This document shows positions 8,995-18,201 of a DNA stretch of 51,105 bases, piece after piece. The DNA is from Gammaproteobacteria bacterium (GTDB lineage Bacteria > Pseudomonadota > Gammaproteobacteria > Pseudomonadales > Azotimanducaceae). Both the position numbers and the translations under genes were made by a program. The DNA lies in contig NYVG01000012.1 of assembly GCA_002684495.1 (NCBI GenBank), positions 24,265-75,369 on the forward strand, written 5' to 3'. Every line of letters starts with the position of its first letter. Within the stretch, counting starts at the first letter, position 1. The notes beneath the pieces are model-generated. The model worked only from the letters and a program-made list of their open reading frames with translations. It was not told the origin of the DNA and ran no database searches.

Positions 8995-10097
8995 TGGAAG
9001 AAGCGGCAGATAAAACGTTGGACTCTATGAGCGGAAATGCGAGTGCCAGCGGCGAGCGTTTTCTCAGGTTTCAGCTATCCCCCTTAAACAGACGGCGTTG
9101 GGCAAATTTCAGGGCCAACAAACGAGGTTATTGGAGCCTGTGGATAGTCGGGATAATGTTGTTCGTCAGCCTCTTCGCCGAGCTTATCGCTAACGACAAA
9201 CCGATTCTGGTGGAGTACCGAGATCAGTTATATATGCCGGTGTTGTCAGTTTATCCGGAGACCGAATTCGGCGGCGTATTGGAAACCGAGGCGGATTTTA
9301 GAGATCCGGTGGTACGTCAATTGATCAGTGCGGCGGATGGTTGGATGCTTTGGCCACTCATACCATTCAGTTTCGATACAATCGACCGCGACACCGACGA
9401 AGCGGTGCCTGAGGCGCCCAGTGGGCGCCACTGGTTGGGAACGGATGACGTTGGTCGAGATGTTGTGGCCCGTCTGATATACGGTTTTCGTCTTTCTATG
9501 CTCTTTGGTTTAGGTTTGACGATTCTGGCTTCCATCATCGGCGTAGCAGTTGGTGCGGTTCAAGGATATTTTGGTGGCCTTACCGACCTTCTGGGTCAGC
9601 GCTTTGTGGAAATATGGACCGGTCTGCCGACGCTTTTTGTGATCATTATTTTGACCAGTATGTTCCAGCCTGGTGCCATGGCACTCCTGTTGATATTGCT
9701 GGCCTTTAGTTGGACGACGCTGGTATCCCTGGTTCGGGCGGAGTTTCTTCGAACTCGGAATTTTGAGTACGTGACAGCCGCGCGAGCACTGGGTGAAGGT
9801 GACTTCGTCATAATGGGTCGTTACGTCTTACCCAATGCCATGGTTGCGACGCTGACTTATTTGCCGTTCATTTTGAGCGGTTCCATAACCACTCTCACGG
9901 CCTTGGATTTTCTGGGATTCGGATTGCCCGCCGGTTATCCATCACTGGGAGAACTGCTGGCTCAAGGGAAGGCTAATTTACAGGCACCTTGGTTAGGGCT
10001 TGCCGGCTTTTTTACTCTCGCCACTCTTCTAACCTTGTTGGTTTTCGTTGGAGAGGGTGTGCGCGATGCCTTTGATCCACGGCGGAGCGTCCAATGA
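8994..10097 (+). CDS. yejE: ABC transporter permease, YejE type
   Basis: About 367 residues. An N-terminal transmembrane segment (GYWSLWIVGIMLFVSLFAEL) is followed by a long periplasmic insert of about 100 residues with HWLGTDDVGRDVVARLIYGFR, then five further helices and the EAA loop (AARALGEGDF). This is the usual architecture of the second Yej/Opp-C permease. ATG 8994 overlaps the yejB stop (TGATG); an in-frame GTG at 8991 is the alternative. The 3' end overlaps yejF by four bases (ATGA). The tight overlaps imply coupled translation of YejB, YejE and YejF. Confidence 0.92.
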   Translation: MEEAADKTLDSMSGNASASGERFLRFQLSPLNRRRWANFRANKRGYWSLWIVGIMLFVSLFAELIANDKPILVEYRDQLYMPVLSVYPETEFGGVLETEADFRDPVVRQLISAADGWMLWPLIPFSFDTIDRDTDEAVPEAPSGRHWLGTDDVGRDVVARLIYGFRLSMLFGLGLTILASIIGVAVGAVQGYFGGLTDLLGQRFVEIWTGLPTLFVIIILTSMFQPGAMALLLILLAFSWTTLVSLVRAEFLRTRNFEYVTAARALGEGDFVIMGRYVLPNAMVATLTYLPFILSGSITTLTALDFLGFGLPAGYPSLGELLAQGKANLQAPWLGLAGFFTLATLLTLLVFVGEGVRDAFDPRRSVQ

Positions 10098-11683
10098 GTC
10101 AAACCATTCTTGAAGTCGATAAATTATCGGTTGCTTTTTACGGAAACGAGGTCGTGCGCGACGTCAGCTTTCATGTTGAACGCGGAGAAACATTAGCTCT
10201 GGTTGGTGAGTCGGGGTCAGGCAAGAGTGCGACCGCACTGTCTATCATGCAGTTGTTACCTTACCGTTATGCCAGTCACCCTCGCGGTTCAATTAAGATC
10301 GACGGTCTGGAAGTGATGGGTGCGTCCAAAGAAACATTGCTAAACGTACGTGGTGATCGCGCGGGTATGGTATTCCAGGAACCCATGACCTCGCTCAATC
10401 CTCTGCAAACCATAGAGAAGCAGATCGGGGAAGTATTATTTGTGCATCGCGCTATGGGAAAACGCGAAGCTGTTGAACGAATAGAAGAGTTGCTTGACCT
10501 GGTTGGTCTCAAGCGTCCGGATAGGTTGTCGGCGTATCCGCATGAAATGTCGGGCGGCCAGCGTCAGCGGGTTATGATTGCCATGGCGCTAGCTAACGAG
10601 CCTGATCTGTTGATCGCCGATGAGCCAACCACGGCGCTGGACGTGACGGTACAAGCCAGGGTGCTTGATCTTTTGAACGAACTCAGAGAACGACTCAACA
10701 TGGCGTTGTTGTTGATTACACACGATCTTGGCGTAGTTCGAAAGATGGCAGACCGTGTTTGTGTTATGACTAACGGGGAAGTCGTAGAACAAAACGATAC
10801 TCAGGCGATCTTCGATGCGCCGCAACACAATTACACAAAACGTTTGATAGCAGCTGAACCAAGCGGATTACCTGTTCCCTATGCGCGGGATGCTCCGGAA
10901 GTAATCCGTGTTGACAGTGTGTCCGTTTACTATGATATGAATCGTGGTTGGTTCTCCAAAGAAAAAGAATTTCAGGCGGTGAAAGAGGTGTCTGCGAGTA
11001 TCCGCCGGGGGCAGACGCTCGGGATCGTGGGCGAATCCGGATCAGGTAAAACAACCCTTGCAATGGCACTTTTACGCCTAAAGTCGAGTCATGGAAAAAT
11101 CTACTTGGGCGATACGGCCATCCAAGGTCTTACAGCCAAGCAGATGCGTCCGAAGCGGCGTGTGATTCAGGTTGTGTTCCAGGATCCCTACGGTAGCCTC
11201 TCGCCGAGATTGTCGGTGTTAGAGATTATAGCCGCAGGACTGAAAGTCCATCATCCCGAGCTCTCTGCGGTCGAGAGGCGCGATAAGGTGGCTCATGCGC
11301 TTGTGGAAGTGGGACTGGAACCTACGGTCATGGATCGTTATCCCCACGAGTTCTCGGGTGGGCAGCGTCAGCGCATAGCCATTGCCCGAGCGATCATTGT
11401 CGACCCGGAAGTGGTGGTGCTCGATGAGCCTACTTCGGCGCTGGATCTGTCGGTACAAGCGCGCATTGTCGACTTGCTGCGTGATCTTCAGGTTCGCAAG
11501 AATCTGGCCTATCTTTTCATTAGTCACGACCTCAAGGTTGTGAGGGCACTGTCCCATGACGTTATCGTGATGAAGGACGGGGAGATTGTAGAGCGAGGCT
11601 CAGCCAAGGCCGTTCTGGACTCGCCCCAGCAGGACTATACCAAAGCGCTGATGGCGGCAGCGTTCGAACTGGAAGCATCCTAA
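10094..11683 (+). CDS. yejF: ABC transporter ATP-binding protein with two ATPase domains, YejF type
   Basis: 529 residues holding two complete ABC ATPase domains. The first has Walker A GESGSGKS at 38-45, signature MSGGQRQR from 152 and Walker B/DEPTTALD at 176-183. The second has Walker A GESGSGKT at 313-320, signature FSGGQRQR around 420 and DEPTSALD after it. Both lack obvious defects, so two functional ATP sites are predicted. A single polypeptide with both ATPases is the YejF arrangement, unlike the separate DppD and DppF. It is the last gene of the 5593-11683 operon. No substrate-binding protein (YejA) gene follows or precedes it. Confidence 0.93.
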   Translation: MSQTILEVDKLSVAFYGNEVVRDVSFHVERGETLALVGESGSGKSATALSIMQLLPYRYASHPRGSIKIDGLEVMGASKETLLNVRGDRAGMVFQEPMTSLNPLQTIEKQIGEVLFVHRAMGKREAVERIEELLDLVGLKRPDRLSAYPHEMSGGQRQRVMIAMALANEPDLLIADEPTTALDVTVQARVLDLLNELRERLNMALLLITHDLGVVRKMADRVCVMTNGEVVEQNDTQAIFDAPQHNYTKRLIAAEPSGLPVPYARDAPEVIRVDSVSVYYDMNRGWFSKEKEFQAVKEVSASIRRGQTLGIVGESGSGKTTLAMALLRLKSSHGKIYLGDTAIQGLTAKQMRPKRRVIQVVFQDPYGSLSPRLSVLEIIAAGLKVHHPELSAVERRDKVAHALVEVGLEPTVMDRYPHEFSGGQRQRIAIARAIIVDPEVVVLDEPTSALDLSVQARIVDLLRDLQVRKNLAYLFISHDLKVVRALSHDVIVMKDGEIVERGSAKAVLDSPQQDYTKALMAAAFELEAS

Positions 11684-12039
11684 AGCTTTTATTCTAACTT
11701 CTGGTTCCAAGTTACGGTTCTATGTCTTTGTTTCAGGGCCGGGCTTAGCGCCGGAAGAACGATCTGACGAAACGAATGCCAAGTGCAAGCGCTCTCTGTA
11801 GCCATCACCAGCACCGAACGTTGCCCATGCCGTCTTGCTGTAAGCGGGAGTGATTTGGCCGCTCCTTTTCCCCATCGGCGATCCGATGAATTTTCTAAGG
11901 CAATGGGCGTTTACGAGCTTTTCTAAGCAGACGCTATGCTTAACATCGTTCCTATTGGTTTTTAGTCCGATTTAGGTGAGGCGCGGCATCGTATCAGCGT
12001 CTAACAGATACAATTTTCTTCAAAATTACGGGTGACGTC
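11684..12039 (+). other. Intergenic stretch without recognised genes
   Basis: About 356 bases between yejF and the VOC protein. No frame carries recognisable protein sequence, and no hairpin plus T-run was found directly after yejF. The second half is AT-rich and probably contains the promoter of the VOC gene. There is no trace of a yejA gene. Confidence 0.5.
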
Positions 12040-12462
12040 TTGAAATATCTGCACACAATGGTTCGAGTTAATGACCTGCAAGAGTCCTTGGATTTCTACT
12101 GCTCAGGGCTTGGCCTTGAAGAGGTGCGGCGTAGGGACCATGAAAAGGGCCGGTTTACCCTGGTATTTCTGGCAGCCCCGGGTGACGAGTCCGCTCAAAT
12201 AGAACTGACGCACAATTGGGATGGCGATGACTTGGGCGAAAGCTGCCGAAACTTTGGTCACATAGCCTATGCAGTGGACGATATATACGAAACATGCAGC
12301 CGCTTGATGGCCGGTGGTATTACGATTAACCGTCCGCCACGGGATGGCAGAATGGCGTTCGTGCGGTCTCCGGACGGTATTTCCATCGAAATTCTGCAAT
12401 CGGGTGATGCCATGGCGCCAGCAGAGCCCTGGATATCTATAGACAATGTTGGCACCTGGTAG
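12040..12462 (+). CDS. VOC family protein, lactoylglutathione lyase (glyoxalase I)-like
   Basis: 140 residues. It begins KYLHTMVRVNDLQESLDFYCSGLGL and ends PDGISIEILQ, the two beta-alpha-beta-beta-beta units of a glyoxalase fold. The N-terminal His of LHTMVRV, the Glu of ELTHNW, the His of FGHIAYAV and the Glu of SIEILQ match the four metal ligands of glyoxalase I, so metal binding is expected. A TTG start is required, since the conserved first strand begins two residues later. Glyoxalase I isomerises the methylglyoxal-glutathione adduct; a relative acting on a pathway intermediate is also possible. It converges on the CoA-transferase gene 23 bases away. Confidence 0.85.
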   Translation: MKYLHTMVRVNDLQESLDFYCSGLGLEEVRRRDHEKGRFTLVFLAAPGDESAQIELTHNWDGDDLGESCRNFGHIAYAVDDIYETCSRLMAGGITINRPPRDGRMAFVRSPDGISIEILQSGDAMAPAEPWISIDNVGTW

Positions 12463-12485
12463 AGCCGTGCAGGTTCGCCCTTGCT

Positions 12486-14912
12486 CTAACGTGACGAAAT
12501 GGGATCCATGCCGATCACATCATGGATGAACAGTTCGCCCAGGTCTTCAGCGCTCAAACCAGCAACGGTTGTGAGCACGTCAATACTGTGTTCCCCAAGC
12601 ATAGGGGCACGTTCATTAGGGGGTACCTGGGCGTTGCGAAACCGGTAGGGTTGGGCAGGATAGTGTTTTTCTCCAAGGCCGGGCCGATCTTGTACTAAGA
12701 AGCTATTTCGAGCTAAGAGCTGTGGGTCGCTGAGTAGATCGGGGCCGTTCTGTACAACGCCCGCTGGGATTTGTAGAGCCTGTAGCTGGGACATCAGAGT
12801 GGCAGCGTGACGCGTTTGCGTCCATTTCCCAACGATATCGTCGAGTTCTGGTGTTTGCCGAGATACGACGTCGGGAAATTTCCCGGCAAGTTGCGGGTCG
12901 ATCAGATTGGCCAGTTCATGCCAATCCGCATCGGTTTTACAGCTGATACCGATCCAACGATTATCCTGGCATGGATAAATGCCCTGTGGTGCGAACAGGC
13001 TATGGCGATTGCCAACTCTTTCGGGATCAACTCCAGCCATAGACCAACCGGTCATCGCATCTCCTACGAACAGGTTACACGCCTCCATCTGACTGAGATT
13101 GATGTGTTGTCCTTTACTGGTAAGACGCCGTTCCTGCAGGGCAGCGAGTAAGACGTGAGTGCCAACAACTCCAGCGTAGATATCGCCGCCAGTGGTGCCA
13201 GTGAAAAGAGGTGATTCGTTCTCGTATCCGGTCAGATGAGCTACACCGGACATCTGTTCTGTGGGCATACCAAAAGCCACGTAGTCTCTCCAGCTAACAT
13301 CAGCGCCGAATCCCGGCATCGAGAGCATAAGAAGGTCAGGCTTGATGTTACGCAAAACATCAAAACCCAAACCGAATCTGTCCATAACGCGAGGCGTGTA
13401 GTTTTCGATGACAATATCAGCATCACGAATCAGATTTTTAAGGATATCGACGCCGCGTGGATCTTTCAGATTGAGCGTAATGCCGCGTTTGTTTCGATTA
13501 ACCCAGTTGAAGTGAGGTGAAGATTCCCAGCTTGGCGCGTTGCTGTTTTCCGGTGCACCACTGGTGCGCCAGCCGTCTATGCGCTGAACCGATTCTACTT
13601 TGATTACATCCGCCCCGGCATCTGCCAGGATCTGTGCGCAAACCGGGCCGGCAAAGAACATGGAAAGGTCAATGACTTTCACGCCGCTTAAAGGTAGCGA
13701 CTGGCCTTTGGCATTGCTCTTAGTGCCGGATTTGTTTGTCTGTAGAGTGGATGGCAGCCGGTTCAGGATATCGTCAGTATGCTCGCCGAGGAGGGGTGGC
13801 GGCTTGAGTTTCGGAACACTAGTACGACCCGCAACATTAAACGGAACACCGGGTATGGACACTTGTCCGGCCACGGGGTGCTCCAGCGTCTGAAAGAACC
13901 TTCGCTCTAGGTGGGGAGGAAACGAGTGCAACTGTTCCAGATTCGGCACCAGCCCAAATGGCACGCGTTGTTCCTGGGCTTGATGAAAGAGTTCCATTGC
14001 CGACCTGTCCTTGACGGCATCGCTGAATAGGGCGCGGATCTCTTCCAGGCGGTGGTCTGGTCGGTTCCAGTTTACCCCATGGTAATAGGGGTCTTCGGCA
14101 ACTTGCTCGCAATCGAGAAAACCGCACAAACTGTGCCATTGCTCTCGGGTCAGTGCATTGACACCGATGTAGCCGTCACGAGTCGGCAGCATGTAGCAGG
14201 CACCAGCGCCACCGCCAACGCTGGAATACCGTTCCCGTGAAACGCCATGGTATTCATAGGTCATGGTGGGAAAAGAGGCGCCTGTGAGAACGGCCTCCTG
14301 AACGCTGACATCTACGTGTTCTCCACCTCCATGGTTATGTCTTCCCAGTATCGCCAACGAAGTGGCAGCCGCGGCGAACGCGCCGGCCAGGGCTTCCGAG
14401 GTAGCTCCGCCGGTTTGTAACGGCTCGCGATCGGGTAAACCACAAAGGTTAGCCCAGCCCCCCATGGCGCAGGCGATCAGATGTGAGCTGCTATACTCCG
14501 AATGCGGACCGAAGGATCCGAAACCCGATATGGTTGTCAGAATTACCCTGGGGTTCCAGCGGCGAAAAGTTTCATATTCCAAGCCCTGATGTTTGAGCGT
14601 TTCCTCAGATTCTCCAGCGATGACCACATCGTATTCGCTGACCAGGCGTGCTAAGGATTGCTTTCCTTTAGCAGTTTGTAAGTCCAGTACAATGCTGCGC
14701 TTGCTGGTATTGAAAAAGAAAAAGGTTGCACTGTGCTCTTTGTCGTCGTGGCCCGGTGGAAAGGGGCCATAGCAGCGGCTGATATCGCCCTCGGGCGGTT
14801 CAATTTTGATGACGTCGGCGCCAAGGTCTCCCAACAACTTAGTGCAAAAAGGCCCAGCAATGCCTTGGGAGATATCTAGAACCTTTAGGTCATTTAGATA
14901 GCTACTTTCCAT
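12486..14912 (-). CDS. Tandem-domain family III CoA-transferase (CaiB/BaiF)
   Basis: 808 residues, about twice the usual 400 of a family III CoA-transferase. It consists of two CaiB-like halves (about 1-385 and 405-808), each beginning with the characteristic VLDISQGIAGPFCTKLLGDLGADVIKIE-type strand-loop-helix. The second half keeps the catalytic Asp in GGDIYAG (D577). The equivalent segment of the first half reads TSEALAG, with Glu (E173) at the aligned position. Family III enzymes form interlocked dimers and move CoA between carboxylic acids through aspartyl anhydride and thioester intermediates. The fused form may fold as an internal pseudo-dimer with one active site. It shares its strand and probably its operon with the MFS and aldehyde dehydrogenase genes. 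Confidence 0.9.
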   Translation of the reverse strand: MESSYLNDLKVLDISQGIAGPFCTKLLGDLGADVIKIEPPEGDISRCYGPFPPGHDDKEHSATFFFFNTSKRSIVLDLQTAKGKQSLARLVSEYDVVIAGESEETLKHQGLEYETFRRWNPRVILTTISGFGSFGPHSEYSSSHLIACAMGGWANLCGLPDREPLQTGGATSEALAGAFAAAATSLAILGRHNHGGGEHVDVSVQEAVLTGASFPTMTYEYHGVSRERYSSVGGGAGACYMLPTRDGYIGVNALTREQWHSLCGFLDCEQVAEDPYYHGVNWNRPDHRLEEIRALFSDAVKDRSAMELFHQAQEQRVPFGLVPNLEQLHSFPPHLERRFFQTLEHPVAGQVSIPGVPFNVAGRTSVPKLKPPPLLGEHTDDILNRLPSTLQTNKSGTKSNAKGQSLPLSGVKVIDLSMFFAGPVCAQILADAGADVIKVESVQRIDGWRTSGAPENSNAPSWESSPHFNWVNRNKRGITLNLKDPRGVDILKNLIRDADIVIENYTPRVMDRFGLGFDVLRNIKPDLLMLSMPGFGADVSWRDYVAFGMPTEQMSGVAHLTGYENESPLFTGTTGGDIYAGVVGTHVLLAALQERRLTSKGQHINLSQMEACNLFVGDAMTGWSMAGVDPERVGNRHSLFAPQGIYPCQDNRWIGISCKTDADWHELANLIDPQLAGKFPDVVSRQTPELDDIVGKWTQTRHAATLMSQLQALQIPAGVVQNGPDLLSDPQLLARNSFLVQDRPGLGEKHYPAQPYRFRNAQVPPNERAPMLGEHSIDVLTTVAGLSAEDLGELFIHDVIGMDPISSR

Positions 14913-14984
14913 GGATTATCTCGATTCAGAACGTGGATTTTGCTTTGTTTACTCATCGGATAGGCGCTGTTAGCTAGGCTACCC

Positions 14985-16247
14985 TCATTGGTCTTTAGTG
15001 ACGGCGATAGTGAGGTCGTTGCTTGTTTGTATGGGTTCAGGTATCAGTTTAATCATAAGCACGGTGGCCAGCATTTGCATGAACATGCAGATAATGAAGA
15101 TAACCGAATGATCGAACATGAAAGCAATAACGCCTCCCACCAAGGGACCCAGCGCGGCTATCGTATTGAAGGTCATGTGTGACGTGGCCAGCCTCAATGG
15201 GATGTCCTGGGTGTCACCAAACTCCATGACGATGTTTTGCCTTGCCTGGTTAAAAGTGTTTGATGCGGTGCCGAAAAGAAAGAAAAAGGCGGCGAAGCTC
15301 CAAAAGCTATCGATAAACAGCAGCAGACAATGGGCCAATGCCCACACTACTAAGGAGCTGATCAAGACAAGTCGGTAGCCGTGTCGATCAGCAATACTGC
15401 CGGAAATGACGTTGGTTATGGTGCCGGACAACAGCCAGATGGTTGTCAGTGCCCCCAAAACGCTGCCGGTAAGGTCTATTTTTAATCCCGCATATAGAAT
15501 GTAGAAGGGCGCCGCCATGCGCCCAGTGGCCGCTATTGCAGCAACAACCAGAAATTTTGCGAAGGTTTTGTTGTTTCGAAGTAGGTTCGGTAGTGCTTTA
15601 AAGCTTTGTTTGTAGGTTTCTTTCTTGCGCACAGAGGTTGCGCTTGGTTCCTTGGTGAAGCCGAGCGCGCCAATTCCAACCAGGGCAACAAGAAAGGCAA
15701 GGAGGAATAGTGCCGCGTAGCCATTGCCCAGGATGTTTTGGTCGATAAAATAACTGCCTGCAAAATAGGCAAGCAAGGCTGTCGCGATCCCTGATAGGAA
15801 GTGTTGCCATCCGGAGACAAACCCGCGCCGGGTAACGGGAATGACCTTGGCTTTCAGTGAGTTCATCATGACAATCGACATTCCCTGAAAAATGCCCAGT
15901 GCTGCCATGAACAAGAGAATTAGCCAGATACTGCTTTGATTCGCACCATACATCAAACCGACCAGTGCAATGAAAAGTATCTGTAAGCGGACTGCCAGGC
16001 TGGTGAGCATTGTGATACCCAAAATCCGGGTTCTATGTCCGATGATAGAAGCAGCCAGCATTGGCGTCAGCATGTGCCCCAAAGCCTCAATGGTTCGCGC
16101 AAGACCTACCACAAGGTCAGAGCCCGACAAGCTAAACAAATAAGCTGGCAGATAGGTGGGGGCCTGGAACAGGCGGTAGCCGGTTTGGCCAAACAAGCCA
16201 ACGGCAAGTTGAATGCTTGCGTTGCGTCGAAAATAGCGATTAGACAC
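14985..16247 (-). CDS. Major facilitator superfamily (MFS) transporter
   Basis: 420 residues with about twelve hydrophobic helices and a central basic cytoplasmic loop (EPSATSVRKKETYKQSFKAL). The second half contains GSIADRHGYRLVLIS, the second copy of the MFS loop motif. The start is GTG with only a weak ribosome site. The gene lies about 70 bases upstream of the CoA-transferase on the same strand, and its own start is 76 bases beyond the aldehyde dehydrogenase stop, so the three probably form one unit. The context suggests import of, or export relief for, the compound handled by the CoA-transferase. Substrate cannot be predicted. Confidence 0.85.
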   Translation of the reverse strand: MSNRYFRRNASIQLAVGLFGQTGYRLFQAPTYLPAYLFSLSGSDLVVGLARTIEALGHMLTPMLAASIIGHRTRILGITMLTSLAVRLQILFIALVGLMYGANQSSIWLILLFMAALGIFQGMSIVMMNSLKAKVIPVTRRGFVSGWQHFLSGIATALLAYFAGSYFIDQNILGNGYAALFLLAFLVALVGIGALGFTKEPSATSVRKKETYKQSFKALPNLLRNNKTFAKFLVVAAIAATGRMAAPFYILYAGLKIDLTGSVLGALTTIWLLSGTITNVISGSIADRHGYRLVLISSLVVWALAHCLLLFIDSFWSFAAFFFLFGTASNTFNQARQNIVMEFGDTQDIPLRLATSHMTFNTIAALGPLVGGVIAFMFDHSVIFIICMFMQMLATVLMIKLIPEPIQTSNDLTIAVTKDQ

Positions 16248-16322
16248 AGTCTGCTCTTGCCAGTGAAGGGTTTCTCTTGGGGAGGATGTCGTTTAAGTCA
16301 AACACCCTTAGCAGCAGGGGGT

Positions 16323-17756
16323 TCAGCTGCAGCTGTTGTAACCAAGAATGGCTTTTATCTCTAAGTATTCGTCGAACCCGTATTTGCCGTGCTCGCGGCC
16401 ATTGCCTGAACGCTTGTAGCCACCGAAGGGAGTTGTTCCGTTAGTGCCAGCTCCGTTCAGCTTCACGCCGCCACTGCGCATCTGCCGAGCTACTTTCTTG
16501 GCACGCTCTGGGTTAGAGGATGAAATGTAGGAAAACAATCCATAGGGTGTGTCATTGGCAATGCGTATCGCATCATCATCATCCTCGTAGCCAATCAGGC
16601 ACAGAACTGGTCCAAATATTTCTTCCTGTGCGATCTTCATATCGTTTTTAACGCTAGAAAAAATGGTGGGTCGGATATAAAAGCCCATGTTTAACCCTTC
16701 GGGCCTACCTACACCCCCCGTCTCCAACGTAGCGCCTTCATCGATGCCTGTCTGAATCAGATTTTGGATTTTTTCATATTGGGTTGCCGACGCGACGGGG
16801 CCGTTTTGGGTGCCTTCGGCTCTGGGGTCTCCCACTCGGATTTTATCTGCCGCTGCTTTAGCAATTTTGGCCGCCTCTGCCATTCGCGTATTTGGAACCA
16901 GCATACGGCTTGGTGCGTTACAGGATTGCCCAGAGTTTGCACACATGGCGATCACATCGCGGGTGATGGCGGTATCAAAGTCCGCGTCGTCCAATATGAT
17001 GTTTGCAGATTTGCCGCCAAGTTCCTGTGTGACTCGTTTGACAGTTGGAGCTGCGTTTTTTGCCACCTCGATACCAGCACGGGTTGAGCCTGTAAAGGAC
17101 ACCATGTCGATATCTGGATGGGACGATAAGGCTGCTCCGACGCCGGGGCCATCGCCATTGATCAGATTGAAAACGCCGGATGGAACGCCTGCAGCGTCCA
17201 TGATTTCAGCGAATATTAGGCCGTTGTATGGCGCCATTTCTGAGGGTTTCAGAATGATGGTGCAACCGGTAGCGAGCGCGGGCGCCACCTTGCCCACTAT
17301 CTGATTTAATGGCCAGTTCCAAGGCGTAATAAAGCCGCAGACTCCAATTGGGTCTTTGACGATTCGGGCTTCCCCGATGTCTTCCTCAAAATCAAAGCTC
17401 TTTAAAACGTCAAGTGCGACGGTAAAGTGCCTTAGTCCCAGTCGGCATTGGGCGCCTTTGGCCATTTGAAGTGGAGCGCCCATCTCGTTGCTGATAGCTT
17501 CTCCTAGGTCATCTATTCTCTTCTCGTACTCCGTGATAATCGAATCAAGTAATGCTATTCGTTCGTCTACTGACGTTTGGGAAAATGTATCGAAGGCTGC
17601 TCTTGCGGCGACTACAGCCTTGTCCACGTCTTTATCATTGCCCATCGCTAACTGGCCAATAGTCTGCTCAGTTGCTGGGCTGATCACATCCACGATGGTT
17701 GGAGTTACCGGATCTACCCATTGTCCATCGATATAGAACTTGAGGTTGTTATTCAA
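16323..17756 (-). CDS. NAD(P)-dependent aldehyde dehydrogenase
   Basis: 477 residues, standard ALDH length. Seen are the cofactor segment GFITPWNWPLNQIVGK (about 141-156), FTGSTRAG (221-228), the general base Glu in ELGGKS (E245), the catalytic Cys in GQSCNAPSR (C279) and EEIFGPVL in the C-terminal half. It oxidises an aldehyde to a carboxylic acid. The start is TTG 17756 with AGGAG six bases upstream. It leads the minus-strand run ALDH, MFS, CoA-transferase, so a product acid could be handed to the CoA-transferase for activation (inference). Confidence 0.92.
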   Translation of the reverse strand: MNNNLKFYIDGQWVDPVTPTIVDVISPATEQTIGQLAMGNDKDVDKAVVAARAAFDTFSQTSVDERIALLDSIITEYEKRIDDLGEAISNEMGAPLQMAKGAQCRLGLRHFTVALDVLKSFDFEEDIGEARIVKDPIGVCGFITPWNWPLNQIVGKVAPALATGCTIILKPSEMAPYNGLIFAEIMDAAGVPSGVFNLINGDGPGVGAALSSHPDIDMVSFTGSTRAGIEVAKNAAPTVKRVTQELGGKSANIILDDADFDTAITRDVIAMCANSGQSCNAPSRMLVPNTRMAEAAKIAKAAADKIRVGDPRAEGTQNGPVASATQYEKIQNLIQTGIDEGATLETGGVGRPEGLNMGFYIRPTIFSSVKNDMKIAQEEIFGPVLCLIGYEDDDDAIRIANDTPYGLFSYISSSNPERAKKVARQMRSGGVKLNGAGTNGTTPFGGYKRSGNGREHGKYGFDEYLEIKAILGYNSCS

Positions 17757-18201
17757 TACAGACTCCTGAAGCCTTGCTTTGTTTTAGCGTAGTTCGGATT
17801 AGGTGATACCTATCCTACAAAAAATACGGGGGCACCGAGGTGCTCAGGACATAGGAGGAGTCGTCCGCCCCGCATCTTATTAAACGCGAACACAAAAATT
17901 TTCCTCAACGTGGGATGAAAAAAGACTGGGTCGATTTTGGGTTTTTACGCATTTCGATAGTCGTTGGCATTACATAAGCGTCGATTTCGCCTTGCCGGTC
18001 TATCCGGCTTCGGGGTGGAAGGGGTAGGCCACCACCTGGCGTTTGGGTCCGTACCTCACTAACTTTTCTAGCCGCAGATATCATCTGGTAGAAGTTTTGT
18101 GTGTCGCGCTGCGGGTATTGCAAGCACTTAGTTTTCCCCCGTGTTGGGTTCCGGCAGGCTGGCCAGCAGAATAGCGGCCATGGAATACGGTTTGGGAGCC
18201 A
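17757..18201 (-). other. Intergenic stretch with only doubtful short frames
   Basis: About 445 bases between two minus-strand genes. A 72-codon minus-strand frame (17905-18123) has a composition with no recognisable family and no clear ribosome site. A 24-codon frame (18128-18202) starts with an ATG overlapping the upstream CoA-transferase stop (TGATG) and could be a translationally coupled mini-protein or the stub of a lost gene. The promoter for the aldehyde dehydrogenase probably lies near 17760-17830. Confidence 0.35.

Noticed and set aside
12460-12488. TAGAGC...GCTCTA inverted repeat between the convergent VOC and CoA-transferase genes
   Set aside because: Six-base stem, large loop and no T-run on either strand; both arms include the two stop codons, so it may be accidental.
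17905-18123. 72-codon minus-strand frame between the aldehyde dehydrogenase and CoA-transferase genes
   Set aside because: No clear ribosome site, low-complexity charged composition and no recognisable family; kept only as part of the intergenic description.
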